From: an uncultured Duncaniella sp.
GTDB taxonomy: Bacteria; Bacteroidota; Bacteroidia; Bacteroidales; Muribaculaceae
Assembly: GCA_910589485.1 (NCBI GenBank)
Contig: CAJUSW010000015.1
Span: 1-64,000 of the forward strand
DNA length: 64,000 nucleotides
Reading direction: 5' to 3'
Shown here piece after piece: positions 55,986 through 64,000 of this stretch. Numbering within the stretch: the first letter of the stretch is position 1; every line of letters starts with the position of its first letter. A program made the translations under genes and the position numbers. The notes under the pieces were generated by a model. That model saw only the letters and a list, made by a program, of their open reading frames with translations, searched no databases and was not told the origin of the DNA.

Positions 55986-56565
55986 GATATTTGCCTATTA
56001 TGTCAAATTCGAGGTTGACTTTGCTCCCCGGCACAATGTGCTTGAAATTGGTGTGTTCCATGGTGTAGGGGATGATGGCCACGCGGAACGAGGTGAGTGT
56101 CGAGTCACACACGGTGAGGCTCACGCCGTTCACTGTCACCGAGCCTTTCTCCACGGTCATGTACCCCTTGCGGGCCATTTCGGGCGATACCTCATACTCG
56201 AATTTGAAGTATTTGCTACCTTCTACCTCCTCCACGTCGACACATGTGGCGGTGGTGTCCACGTGGCCCTGCACGATGTGTCCGTCCAGGCGGCCGTTCA
56301 TCATCATCGAACGCTCGAGGTTGACTTCATCGCCGGCCTTGAGCAAGCCTAAGTTGCTGCGGTCGAGGGTTTCGCGTATGGCTGTCACGGTATAGGTGCC
56401 GTCGCCGGGGAGGTCTACCACTGTGAGGCACACTCCGTTGTGGGCCACGCTCTGGTCGATGCGCAGTTCGTTGGCAAACGAGCACGCCACCCGCAGGTCT
56501 ACATTGCCGTCGCGGGTCACGGTGTCAACCACCCGTGCGGCCTCTTCTACTATTCCTGAAAACAT
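55963..56565 (-). CDS. ribE: riboflavin synthase alpha chain
   Basis: The enzyme joins two lumazine molecules into riboflavin. The 200-residue protein is an internal duplication: each half has a lumazine-binding domain, with MFSGIVEEAA and VAHNGVCLTVVD in the first and VTVNGVSLTVCD in the second. Length is normal. It is divergent from the adenosyltransferase gene, with overlapping promoters between them. Confidence 0.95.
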   Translation of the reverse strand: MFSGIVEEAARVVDTVTRDGNVDLRVACSFANELRIDQSVAHNGVCLTVVDLPGDGTYTVTAIRETLDRSNLGLLKAGDEVNLERSMMMNGRLDGHIVQGHVDTTATCVDVEEVEGSKYFKFEYEVSPEMARKGYMTVEKGSVTVNGVSLTVCDSTLTSFRVAIIPYTMEHTNFKHIVPGSKVNLEFDIIGKYLARLQEI

Positions 56566-56614
56566 CTTTATATTCGTTATTTCATTGGTTTATAATTATC
56601 CTCATGGGAAAGAT

Positions 56615-56648
56615 TTTGGCAAAATTACGAAAAAAAGGTGTACATTTG
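56615..56648 (+). promoter_or_regulatory. promoter of the cobalamin adenosyltransferase gene
   Basis: TTTG (56615-56618), 22 bases, TACATTTG (56641-56648), six bases before the ATG at 56654, so the leader would be almost absent. It overlaps the ribE promoter on the other strand. Confidence 0.5.
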
Positions 56649-56652
56649 CAAC
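56620..56652 (-). promoter_or_regulatory. probable promoter of ribE
   Basis: The minus strand reads GTTG, 21 bases, TAATTTTG. The -7 box fits the consensus, the upstream box only partly. Confidence 0.45.
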
Positions 56653-56653
56653 T

Positions 56654-57241
56654 ATGAAGAAAAGTATGCTTTACACGCGCACCGGCGATCGTGGCACCAC
56701 AGCTCTTGTGGGCGGGACGCGCGTGGCTAAAAATTCGCCACGTGTCAACGCCTACGGCTCTGTGGATGAGCTTAATGCCCACGTCGGGCTGGTACATGCC
56801 CATGTCAGCTCCATCGCCGGAGCCGAGGAGGATGCGTGTCTCCTCATCCGCATCAATAAAGTGATGTTCAGTATCGGCGCCTACCTCGCCACCCCCTCTC
56901 CTCAGATGGATCCCGATCAGCCACTGCCGGCCGATCTCCCAGCCCCCGCGGTCGACGAAGCCGAGATCGAGGCCCTCGAGCAGGCTATCGACCGCCTCGA
57001 CGCTTCGGTGCCCCCCCAGCGCACATTCATCCTGCCGGGCGGGACGGTGGCCGCGAGCGTGACCCATGTGGCCCGCACCGTGTGCCGCAGGGCCGAGCGC
57101 AAAGTGCTTGATCTTGCCGATACCGGCGTGTATGTGCATCCGCTTGTGGCCCGCTACATCAACCGCCTGAGCGATTATCTGTTCATCCTCGCCCGCAGTC
57201 TCAATCATCTGGCCGGCGTGGCCGATATCCCCTGGCCCTGA
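56654..57241 (+). CDS. cob(I)yrinic acid a,c-diamide adenosyltransferase, PduO type
   Basis: The 195-residue protein starts MKKSMLYTRTGDRGTTALVGG, the PduO-type N-terminal ATP-binding loop, and has the VDELNAHVGLV helix and the arginine-rich ARTVCRRAERKV segment. It makes adenosylcobalamin, the cofactor of methylmalonyl-CoA mutase, so it is a functional partner of MeaB. The start is the ATG at 56654; the long upstream frame crosses ribE and is not real. Its 3' end overlaps the convergent flippase-like gene by 37 bases. Confidence 0.93.
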   Translation: MKKSMLYTRTGDRGTTALVGGTRVAKNSPRVNAYGSVDELNAHVGLVHAHVSSIAGAEEDACLLIRINKVMFSIGAYLATPSPQMDPDQPLPADLPAPAVDEAEIEALEQAIDRLDASVPPQRTFILPGGTVAASVTHVARTVCRRAERKVLDLADTGVYVHPLVARYINRLSDYLFILARSLNHLAGVADIPWP

Positions 57242-58320
57242 TCGTTGGCCTCGCTTTGGCGTAGACGTTTTCGCGACACCATGATGTAGATGGCGCTGAA
57301 TATGCCTGCCATGACCAAGGCGAGCGACTCAAAGCTCCAGCACACTATGGTGTAGGCCGCCGCATCGCTCTCGCCTATGCCGTAGAGGCTCAGCGCGAAC
57401 ATCACGGCCAGGTTCCAGGGGCCGAGTCCGCCGTTGGAGGGCACTATCATGCTGCACGATCCGAACACGAACACTACCAGCCCCGGCAACAACCCCCATG
57501 AATGTGCGGGTGTCACGAGCATCTCGCGGGTGAAAGGGAAGGCGTAGAAGCACAGGTAAGGCTTCAAGAAATAGCATGTCCATATGCCGAACGTGAGCAC
57601 AATGTAGAGCAACGTGCCTTTCATGTGGAAAAGCACGGCGAAACCGTCCCATATCCTCTTGACACTGGCGTTGATGCCGCTGATGAACCGGGTGTGCCTG
57701 AACAGCAGTTCTATCCCTGCTATCAGTACTATGGCCACTCCGGCCCACACCCATATCATGCCGTCGGCCCACACTCCTGCTATCGTCTCGCCCACTTTGT
57801 AATGGTCCAGAAACCGGTCGATCGTGGGCCGGGCTATCGACATGGTGAATATTATGAGTGCGAGTATCATTATGCCGTCCGATGCGCGGTCGCCCAGGTC
57901 GGTGCCTACCACTGTGGATAGCTTGCACCCCTCGCGCCGGGTGATGTACACGCATCGCCATGCTTCGCCGAGATAGGGGAACACCAGATTGAGCGCATAG
58001 GCTCCGAATATCGACACGCACTCGGCCGTCGCCGGGATCCTCGGGATTCCTGCCGCCCTCAGCTGTATGCCCCATCTTATGCCACGTATCATGAGCGAGA
58101 GTATGGTCACGACCATCATCGCCACGATGAAGCGCCAGTCCACCCCCTCGCGGATTATCGTGCCCACCTGCTTTATGTCCACCTTGTGGAACAGCCATAT
58201 CACCAGCCCCGCCGATATGCACAGCGGTGCTATTATCTTTATGGCCTTGGCGATCGTGTGAGACCATTTTCGTTGCGTGGTCTCAGGCTGTGGAGCTGGA
58301 TGTTGGGTAGTCGGGGTCAT
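57205..58320 (-). CDS. flippase-like membrane protein (LPG synthase TM region family)
   Basis: The 371-residue protein has about eight membrane helices and the family segments RGIRWGIQLRAAG, NLVFPYLGEAWR and PSNGGLGPWN. Members are thought to move lipids or lipid-linked sugars across the membrane (UPF0104/AglD-like), but function here is unproven. The N-terminal 20 residues are Pro/Gln/Thr-rich. It ends inside the adenosyltransferase 3' end (convergent, 37-base overlap). Confidence 0.85.
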   Translation of the reverse strand: MTPTTQHPAPQPETTQRKWSHTIAKAIKIIAPLCISAGLVIWLFHKVDIKQVGTIIREGVDWRFIVAMMVVTILSLMIRGIRWGIQLRAAGIPRIPATAECVSIFGAYALNLVFPYLGEAWRCVYITRREGCKLSTVVGTDLGDRASDGIMILALIIFTMSIARPTIDRFLDHYKVGETIAGVWADGMIWVWAGVAIVLIAGIELLFRHTRFISGINASVKRIWDGFAVLFHMKGTLLYIVLTFGIWTCYFLKPYLCFYAFPFTREMLVTPAHSWGLLPGLVVFVFGSCSMIVPSNGGLGPWNLAVMFALSLYGIGESDAAAYTIVCWSFESLALVMAGIFSAIYIMVSRKRLRQSEANDQGQGISATPAR

Positions 58321-58375
58321 AAACTTACAACATTCTCATCTCCGTTATGGATTAGGACCCCGTGCAAAAAAGATG

Positions 58376-59278
58376 TTACATCCCGGTCTCGTACTGGGCG
58401 AGGCTCTCGTGAAGCGACGACACTACCATGGCCCTCAGCTCGGGCGGAGCTATTACTGTCACCTTAGGCCCGAGTGATAGGATTTCCTGAACGAAATCAG
58501 GGGTCAGTCTCAGCCGGTAATAGAATATCGAGTAGTCATCGTGAATGGCCTCGCGCTGTGAGTGATGCAGGGGCAGTGCCCTGAAATATTTGGCCTGGCG
58601 CGGATCGGTGCGCAGAGCCACCTCCTTGGGCTCGCCGTGCGAGAATACTATGCCGAACGTATCCCTCACATAGCTCTCCGCGTCAAATGTCGGGTCGGGC
58701 TCGAATGGCTCATCACCCATTGTCACTTCCTCCATTCGGTCGAGCGCATAGGTCTTGACCTTGTCCTCGCGCACATTGCGCCCGGTCAGGTACCACCGTT
58801 GGCGGAATATCTTCAGGAAGTAAGGCTCCACCGCCACATCCTTGGTGGGCGTTGAGCGTGTGTAGGGCCTGTAGGTGAACCTCACGGGCTTATGCTCCCG
58901 CAGGGCCGATACCACCTGCGAGAGATAGAGCCGGGCCGACGGGACATCCTCGAGGAATATCCGGTCGGAAATGTCCGAGACGGTCGACAGCACATTGCTC
59001 ATGGCCGCCGAGTTGAGCAGCCAGTCGGTCATCCCCTCGCGCCGGTCGTCCCCTGAGGCGATGGAATACTCATATGTGGCCTTGTTGCACTCTATGGTGA
59101 TTCCGAACAGCTCTTCTATGGCCGTGCGGTAGCTGTAGAACGTGCGCCGGGGCAACGGCCGTCCGTCCGAGTAGGGCGAAAGCATCCATTGCTGGTTGAG
59201 CTTGTCGCGTGTGATGGTGCCGTAGCGGCGTATTGTGTCGATGAGCCACACGTAGCGGCCTAAGAGGTTCCGTGCCAT
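58376..59278 (-). CDS. WYL domain transcriptional regulator
   Basis: The 300-residue protein has an N-terminal wHTH-like part (about 1-60: LIDTIRRYGTITRDKLNQQW, RRTFYSYRTAIEELFG) and a WYL domain (about 130-225: VEPYFLKIFRQRWYLTGRN). A WCX-type C-terminal domain follows (about 230-295). WYL proteins bind small ligands or nucleic acids, and many regulate defence or DNA-damage genes; none are adjacent. The ATG at 59278 fits the family; an upstream extension is unlikely. A TACATTTG -7-like box lies just upstream on the minus strand (59284-59291). Confidence 0.87.
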   Translation of the reverse strand: MARNLLGRYVWLIDTIRRYGTITRDKLNQQWMLSPYSDGRPLPRRTFYSYRTAIEELFGITIECNKATYEYSIASGDDRREGMTDWLLNSAAMSNVLSTVSDISDRIFLEDVPSARLYLSQVVSALREHKPVRFTYRPYTRSTPTKDVAVEPYFLKIFRQRWYLTGRNVREDKVKTYALDRMEEVTMGDEPFEPDPTFDAESYVRDTFGIVFSHGEPKEVALRTDPRQAKYFRALPLHHSQREAIHDDYSIFYYRLRLTPDFVQEILSLGPKVTVIAPPELRAMVVSSLHESLAQYETGM

Positions 59279-59425
59279 GGACACAAATGTACGACAATTT
59301 TTCGATACCCGCATCCGTTTTGTATATATTAAAGTAGTAATAAGAACTATCCGCTTGCCGGGAATGTTAAAATTCAAGAAGTGGCATTACTTATTATATT
59401 ATAATCACGCATAATCTCTCACGTT

Positions 59426-60814
59426 ATGGACGACAGAATCACCCCCCGGTTTTCGGCTCATGACCACGACCCCGTCAAGGGGATACGCGGACAGTTGCTC
59501 ACATTCAAGGCCGATCCGTTTCTTAACGCCCCTGAGGAGTGTTACGACTATTTCGCCGACGGCCTCGTGGTGATGCGTGACGGCCACATTATTGATGTGG
59601 GCGATTACAGTGCCGTCGCGCCCCGTCATGATCTCTCGGGTGGGCTCGAGGAGTATCCCGATTGCCTGATTATGCCCGGCTTCATCGATTGCCATGCCCA
59701 TTATGTGCAGTCTCCCATGATAGCATCCTATGGCGACACTCTGCTCGAATGGCTCAACCAGTACACATTCCCCATGGAGTCGAGATTCCGCGACAAGGAG
59801 TTTGCCGATGAGGTGGCCCGAATCTATTTCCGTCAATTGTTGCAGAACGGTACTACCACGGCCAACGTGTTCTCGACCACGTTCGCGTCCTCGGTCGATG
59901 CCTTTTTCGAGGAATCCGAGCGCTACGGCACCCGCATGATCTCGGGCAAGGTGCTACAGGACCGTAATCTCCCCGATTCGCTCAGAGACAGCTCAGCCGA
60001 GGAATCGGTGGAGCTGTCCGAACGTCTGCTCCGCAAGTGGCACCGCCGTGGGCGTCAGCTCTATGCGGTGATACCCCGCTTCGCCCCCACTTCCACTCCC
60101 GAACAGTTGCGCCTGGCCGGAGAACTCTATCAGCGCCACATGGATGAGGGCGTGTACATGCACACCCATCTCGATGAGGCCGAGGACGAGATCCGTTGGG
60201 TGGCCTCGCTGTTTCCTGTCCGTTCGAGCTATGCCGATGTCTACGACCACTTCGGATTGCTCGGACCGCGCTCCGTGCTGGCCCACTGCTGTGTGGTGCG
60301 CGAGGATGAGTGGAATCTGCTTCACCGCCACGGTTGCGGTGTGGCCCACTGCCCCTCCTCCAACCTCTTTCTCGGCGACGGCCAGTTCAAATATTGGGAA
60401 GCCAAGGACCCGAAGCGCCCATTGCGGGTTGGGGTAGGCACCGATGTCGGAGGCGGTACCAACTTCTCCATCCCCCGTCAGCTCGGTGAGGCCTACAAGG
60501 TAGCCATGTTGCAGGCCCATAGCCTCGATGCCCTCCGTAGCTTCTATCTCGCCACGCGGGGTGGGGCAGAGGTGCTTCATCTCGAGAATCTCATCGGATC
60601 GCTCGCCCCCGGCTACGAGGCCGACATCGCCGTCCTCAACCTCAAGCCAACCGAGTTTGCCGCCTGGCGCATGAAATTTGCCGGCAACATCTTCGATCAG
60701 CTCTTCGTGCTCATGACCCTCGGCCTCCAGTCGGTCATTCGTGCCACCTACGTCGCAGGCTGTAAAGTCTACGATCCCATCCTCCCCGTTCCCTTCAGCT
60801 ACGCGGAGCAGTAG
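59426..60814 (+). CDS. guaD: guanine deaminase
   Basis: The enzyme converts guanine to xanthine plus ammonia. The 462-residue amidohydrolase has the zinc ligands in PGFIDCHAHYVQ (H90, H92), then HTHLDEAEDE, the LAHCCVV histidine and the GTDVGGGTNFS aspartate. Length is usual. The C-terminal part has LGLQSVIRATYVAG. It could supply xanthine and nitrogen from purines; no purine transporter is adjacent. Confidence 0.92.
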   Translation: MDDRITPRFSAHDHDPVKGIRGQLLTFKADPFLNAPEECYDYFADGLVVMRDGHIIDVGDYSAVAPRHDLSGGLEEYPDCLIMPGFIDCHAHYVQSPMIASYGDTLLEWLNQYTFPMESRFRDKEFADEVARIYFRQLLQNGTTTANVFSTTFASSVDAFFEESERYGTRMISGKVLQDRNLPDSLRDSSAEESVELSERLLRKWHRRGRQLYAVIPRFAPTSTPEQLRLAGELYQRHMDEGVYMHTHLDEAEDEIRWVASLFPVRSSYADVYDHFGLLGPRSVLAHCCVVREDEWNLLHRHGCGVAHCPSSNLFLGDGQFKYWEAKDPKRPLRVGVGTDVGGGTNFSIPRQLGEAYKVAMLQAHSLDALRSFYLATRGGAEVLHLENLIGSLAPGYEADIAVLNLKPTEFAAWRMKFAGNIFDQLFVLMTLGLQSVIRATYVAGCKVYDPILPVPFSYAEQ

Positions 60815-60840
60815 AGCCATATTCTTTTAGCTTACATATC

Positions 60841-61350
60841 ATGAAAAAACTTCTCACTATTATTGCCGTGGCAATCTCTACGGTTGCTACTATAGGTTGC
60901 CGTGAAAATGCTTCAAGTCAGGAAGATACTGCCAATGCCTCCGATGACTCCGTAGTAGCCGTTGAGGTTGAGCCTGAGCTGATACCGGTGCCGGTCGATA
61001 CAGCTACGCTTAAGGGCCGTTGGCTGTTGGAACGTTATAATTCTCCGTATTTCAATATTGAGCCCACCGGTCGGTTTGCCTATATCCTTAAGATTTCCGG
61101 CGGAGGTCTCGGCATCAAGTTTTGTGCCAATGAGCTGATGACAGGCTACACCCTGAATGGTGATACCTTGAGATTTCATAACGGTGTAATAACCCAGGTC
61201 AAAGGCCCCGATGAACCGATAGAAACAGCCATATCAGAACTGCTGTTCAATAGCCGTGTAAAGAGAGCCTCACTCAGCAAATTCCACGACACCTACCTCA
61301 CCATTACCAACGAAAGCGAACAATCCGCCCACTTCCGCAAAATCGACTGA
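60841..61350 (+). CDS. META-domain-like lipoprotein
   Basis: The 169-residue product has a lipoprotein signal (ATIGC, cysteine at 20) and a linker to about residue 55. A small beta domain follows, with LKGRWLLERYN and IKFCANELMTGYTLNGDTL, the arrangement of META/HslJ-type domains. Similar proteins occur as stress-related periplasmic lipoproteins. It starts 26 bases after guaD but has no obvious link with it. Confidence 0.75.
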   Translation: MKKLLTIIAVAISTVATIGCRENASSQEDTANASDDSVVAVEVEPELIPVPVDTATLKGRWLLERYNSPYFNIEPTGRFAYILKISGGGLGIKFCANELMTGYTLNGDTLRFHNGVITQVKGPDEPIETAISELLFNSRVKRASLSKFHDTYLTITNESEQSAHFRKID

Positions 61351-61413
61351 CCCCCTGCTCGCTAAGCCCTGAACAGGCCGACTCGATCTGCCCCGCCCGT
61401 TCCGCAGTTCAAC

Positions 61414-61561
61414 TCCCCACCAAGCCTCGAAGAGGCGATGTAATTGAAGCCCCATCACGACCGGGCAAGCAAATCGCCCAACAGGGCAGATTTGCGTAGC
61501 ACGGGAGGCATGGGGAAAATGAAACACATACCAAATCGGGCGTCGAAGACGTCCTATAATT
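61414..61561 (-). repeat. G+C-rich palindromic repeat, copy C
   Basis: Inverse orientation: CCAAGCCTCGAAGAGGCGAT, GAAGCCCCATCACGACC, then GCAAATCGCCC/GGGCAGATTTGC, and CGGGCGTCGAAGACGTCC at the right end. It shares every block with copies A, B and D. Confidence 0.88.
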
Positions 61562-61677
61562 GCATGTATCGCATTCGAGGGATAGGGATAGACAAGAGGA
61601 CCAAAGATCATTATTTTGGGGGGATTTATGTCTGGGCGAGGAGATGTGGGTGTCTTGATATGGTTGTGGCGCAGGGG
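61562..61677. other. spacer between inverted repeat copies C and D
   Basis: It has GACAAGAGGACCAAAGATC, then GGGGGGATTTATGTCTGGG and GAGGAGATGTGGGTG. The same order occurs before copy A (21853-21980), so this spacer belongs to the composite rather than being unrelated DNA. No gene is seen here. Confidence 0.6.
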
Positions 61678-61920
61678 AATTATAGGACGTCTTCGACGCC
61701 CATTTGGGTATGCGATTCATTTTCCTCACACCTCGGCAACGCGCAAATCTTGCCCTAACGGGCGATTTGCACGTTCCCTCGTGGTGGGGCTATAACTACA
61801 TCGCCTCTTCGAGGCTTAGTGGGCGGGGTAGCCCTGGTGGGCAATTTGCATCCCCGTTCGTAAAAGCTATAATTACATCGCCTCTTCGAGGCTTGGTGGG
61901 TAGGAGTGCCTTCGAGGCTT
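61678..61920 (+). repeat. G+C-rich palindromic repeat, copy D
   Basis: It has AATTATAGGACGTCTTCGAC, GCAAATCTTGCCC/GGGCGATTTGC and GGGGCTATAACTACATCGCC. The terminal CATCGCCTCTTCGAGGCTT block occurs twice (61800 and 61876 regions), so a half-unit is duplicated. It ends about 35 bases before the comM stop. Confidence 0.88.
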
Positions 61921-61954
61921 TTTACCACTCTGGACTGTAATGTATTTCGTGCGA

Positions 61955-63571
61955 TCAAAACGGCAATTTGCTTGCCGATTGGCCCCATGACGCGCGGTCG
62001 AGGGAGCGATAGGCGAGTGCCTCATAGAGATGATCGGTGAGGATCGGGGCTTCGGCTGCCTCCGCGAGCAAAGCCGTGGAGTCAGGATCAAAACTCTCCC
62101 TTGTTGCATAATCGAGGTCGGCGATCGTGCGCGCCACTTTCAGTATCCTGTCGTATGCACGTGCGCTCATGTCGAGACGGCTCATGGTCTCGCGCAACAG
62201 CTCCGTCCCCTCCTTGTCGAGCCGGGCATGCTGTGAGAGTAACCTATGGTTCATCTGCGCGTTGCAATGCACATTGCGCTCCTTGGCAAACCTTTGGGCC
62301 TGTATCCTGCGGGCATTCACCACCCGTCGGCGTATCTCCGCGCTCGACTCCCCGGGAGTCTTGTCCACCAGGCTGTCAAACGGCACGGGAAATATCTCCA
62401 CCTGCAGGTCTATTCGGTCGAGCAGAGGCCCCGATATGCGGTTGAGGTACTTCTGCACTGCACCCGCCGAGCAAGTACACTCCTTGGTGGGATGATTGTA
62501 ATAGCCACACGGACACGGATTCATCGACGCCACCAGCATGAATCCTGCCGGATAATCGATAGAATACTTAGCTCTCGCTACGGTGATATGCCTGTCCTCC
62601 AACGGTTGGCGCATCACCTCGAGCACCTGGCGCGAAAATTCCGGAAACTCGTCCATGAACAGTACCCCGTTATGGGCCAGAGAGATCTCCCCCGGCACCG
62701 GATTGGTCCCGCCACCCACCAGAGCCACCGGCGAGATGGTGTGGTGAGGCGACCGGTATGGACGCGACGTCATCAACCGGGCTCCGCTCTTAAGCCGTCC
62801 GGCCACAGAGTGTATCTTGGTGGTCTCCAGGGCCTCGGCCAGCGAAAGTGGAGGCAATATTGTGGGTATTCTCTTGGCCATCATGGATTTTCCCGATCCT
62901 GGAGGCCCCACGAGCAATAGATTGTGTCCTCCGGCGCTCGCCACCTCAAAGGCGCGTTTCACCCCCTCCTGCCCCTTGACTTCCGAGAAATCGCAGTCGA
63001 AGATGTCAGATGCGCGGGCAAACTCCTCCCTCGTGTTCACCACCGTAGGCTCAAGCGTCCCCTTCCCGGTGAAAAAATCGGTCACCTGTCTGAGCGAACT
63101 CACCCCGTAGACCTCAAGATTATTTACCACAGCGGCCTCCGACACATTGGCCTGAGGCACTATCATCCCCTTGAATCCCAACTGCCGGGCCTTTATAGCC
63201 ATCGGCAACACGCCACGTATCGGCAACACCGACCCGTCGAGCGACAGCTCGCCCATCAGCATATAGCTCTCCAGCGGATGCGAGCACGTTATTTGTTCCG
63301 ACGCCGCCAATATCCCCATGGCTATGGGCAGATCGTAGGCCGCCCCCTCCTTCCTCACATCGGCAGGGGAGAGGTTCACCACCACGCGCCGGCGTGGCCA
63401 TGAATATCCGGTCTGCGTCATGGCCGAGACCACTCGCTCGTGACTCTCCTTGACGGCGGTGTCGGCCATTCCGACGAGCGAGAAGGACACGCCCTTTTCG
63501 GCCACCACTTCTATGGTCACTACTATTGCATCGATGCCTTGTACGGCGGCTCCGTAAGTCTTTATAAGCAT
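61955..63571 (-). CDS. comM: ComM/YifB family Mg-chelatase-like AAA ATPase
   Basis: ComM is a helicase-like AAA+ ATPase that promotes branch migration during natural transformation; many non-competent bacteria carry it. The 538-residue protein has an N-terminal Lon-like domain (about 20-165), Walker A GPPGSGKSMM at about 217-226, and the Mg-chelatase C-terminal domain ending YRSLDR. A CNPCPCGYY cysteine region is typical. The last 8 residues (QSASKLPF) go beyond the usual end and coincide with a GGCAATTTGC stretch like the adjacent repeat. Confidence 0.93.
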   Translation of the reverse strand: MLIKTYGAAVQGIDAIVVTIEVVAEKGVSFSLVGMADTAVKESHERVVSAMTQTGYSWPRRRVVVNLSPADVRKEGAAYDLPIAMGILAASEQITCSHPLESYMLMGELSLDGSVLPIRGVLPMAIKARQLGFKGMIVPQANVSEAAVVNNLEVYGVSSLRQVTDFFTGKGTLEPTVVNTREEFARASDIFDCDFSEVKGQEGVKRAFEVASAGGHNLLLVGPPGSGKSMMAKRIPTILPPLSLAEALETTKIHSVAGRLKSGARLMTSRPYRSPHHTISPVALVGGGTNPVPGEISLAHNGVLFMDEFPEFSRQVLEVMRQPLEDRHITVARAKYSIDYPAGFMLVASMNPCPCGYYNHPTKECTCSAGAVQKYLNRISGPLLDRIDLQVEIFPVPFDSLVDKTPGESSAEIRRRVVNARRIQAQRFAKERNVHCNAQMNHRLLSQHARLDKEGTELLRETMSRLDMSARAYDRILKVARTIADLDYATRESFDPDSTALLAEAAEAPILTDHLYEALAYRSLDRASWGQSASKLPF

Positions 63572-63631
63572 GAGGAGAAAGGTATTTGGTTAAGGTATGT
63601 GGTCGGTCGGTTGCGCGCGGGCCCTGTTGTC

Positions 63632-64000
63632 TCAAGCCTCGGCCCCTATCACCTCCTGGAGTATCGCCACGGCGGTCTCCACGGATGGGACGTTGAGGAA
63701 TGAGAATGATTTCCGGCCGTTCTTGTCGCGTATCTGCACACGGCGCGGATGCGCGGTGAGGTATTCGATGAGCCGGCCAAACATATCACTCTGATAATAA
63801 GCCTTGTTGCTGTCGTCCACGAAGTAGGTGAACATCCTCCCCTGCTTCAGCGACACCTTCTCGATGCCCAGCCTCCTGGCCAACCGGCGCAGGCGGGGGA
63901 TGCGCAGAAGTTCGAGTGTCACATCGGGGATGGTGCCGAAACGGTCGGTGAGCCTCGACTTGAACGCCATCAGGTCGCTCTCGCGCTCTATGCCGTCGAG
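63632..64000 (-). CDS. mfd: transcription-repair coupling factor Mfd, C-terminal end (partial)
   Basis: The frame stays open to the window edge, so the 5' part lies beyond base 64000. The visible 122 residues (LDGIERESDLMAFKSRLTDR, then ELLRIPRLRRLARRLGIEKV, LKQGRMFTYF) match the Mfd C-terminal D7 domain that masks UvrA binding. Mfd removes stalled RNA polymerase at DNA lesions and recruits UvrA. The stop is 60 bases downstream (on the minus strand, upstream in coordinates) of the comM start. Confidence 0.88.
   Translation of the reverse strand, partial: LDGIERESDLMAFKSRLTDRFGTIPDVTLELLRIPRLRRLARRLGIEKVSLKQGRMFTYFVDDSNKAYYQSDMFGRLIEYLTAHPRRVQIRDKNGRKSFSFLNVPSVETAVAILQEVIGAEA

Noticed and set aside
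56396..56653. Upstream extension of the cobalamin adenosyltransferase frame
   Set aside because: It is antisense to ribE and has no family similarity; the conserved N-terminus starts at 56654.
61409..61988. Several 77-113 codon frames on both strands near 61.4-62.0 kb
   Set aside because: All are read-through of repeat copies C and D; no start context, no family and overlapping on both strands.

Overview
The window reads as a chromosome segment of a gut-type Bacteroidales bacterium. Evidence seen directly: several promoters of the Bacteroidota form TTTG, 19-21 bases, TAnnTTTG; little Shine-Dalgarno use; a fused SecDF; lipoproteins with acidic residues after the lipidated cysteine; and Bacteroidota-restricted families (GldD, GldE, SprE/PorW, PorX, DUF1573). 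G+C is moderately high. A Muribaculaceae-like member is my guess; the family level is inference. Nothing marks a prophage, conjugative element, CRISPR array or intact insertion sequence.

Layout. 1-13.4 kb is the translation/transcription core: tRNA-Tyr, -Gly, -Thr, tuf, tRNA-Trp, secE, nusG, rplK, rplA, rplJ, rplL, rpoB, rpoC. 13.5-20.8 kb is a minus-strand block: O-methyltransferase, AroQ, a small membrane protein, a sugar-nucleotide-type epimerase, a glycosyltransferase, a DUF389 membrane protein and, across an AT-rich repeat, a Na/phosphate cotransporter. 20.8-23.8 kb is accessory: an XRE-type regulator, a 1-kb repeat patch, a HigBA toxin-antitoxin pair and a 54-codon orphan that resembles the antitoxin N-terminus. 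23.8-27.6 kb carries a 1067-residue lipoprotein with a collagen-like segment and a small lipoprotein. 28-31 kb has two DUF1573 proteins and the B12-enzyme chaperone MeaB, separated by copies of a composite intergenic repeat. 31-38.7 kb groups gldE, gldD, a phosphopantetheinyl transferase, tRNA-Asp, a SprE/PorW-type lipoprotein and PorX, genes tied elsewhere to gliding and type IX secretion.

38.7-52.7 kb is mostly plus-strand housekeeping: tsaE, birA, xseA, a short-chain dehydrogenase, a YfhO membrane protein, a shortened methyltransferase-like protein, xerD, a TlpA-like protein, then yceD-rpmF-fabH-era. 52.9-64 kb holds secDF, ribE, a PduO-type cobalamin adenosyltransferase, a flippase-like membrane protein, a WYL regulator, guanine deaminase, a META-type lipoprotein, comM and the 3' end of mfd, which leaves the window.

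The least explained content is between genes. Two composite repeat types recur with fixed internal order. One (about 250 bp) has three full copies around DUF1573/MeaB plus fragments elsewhere. The other is G+C-rich and palindromic, with two pairs of copies near 22 kb and 61.5 kb. Repeat sequence runs into two reading frames: it supplies the last codons of the orphan antitoxin fragment and, probably, of comM. The tRNA-Gly also carries a rare, apparently compensated change of the 19-56 elbow pair.
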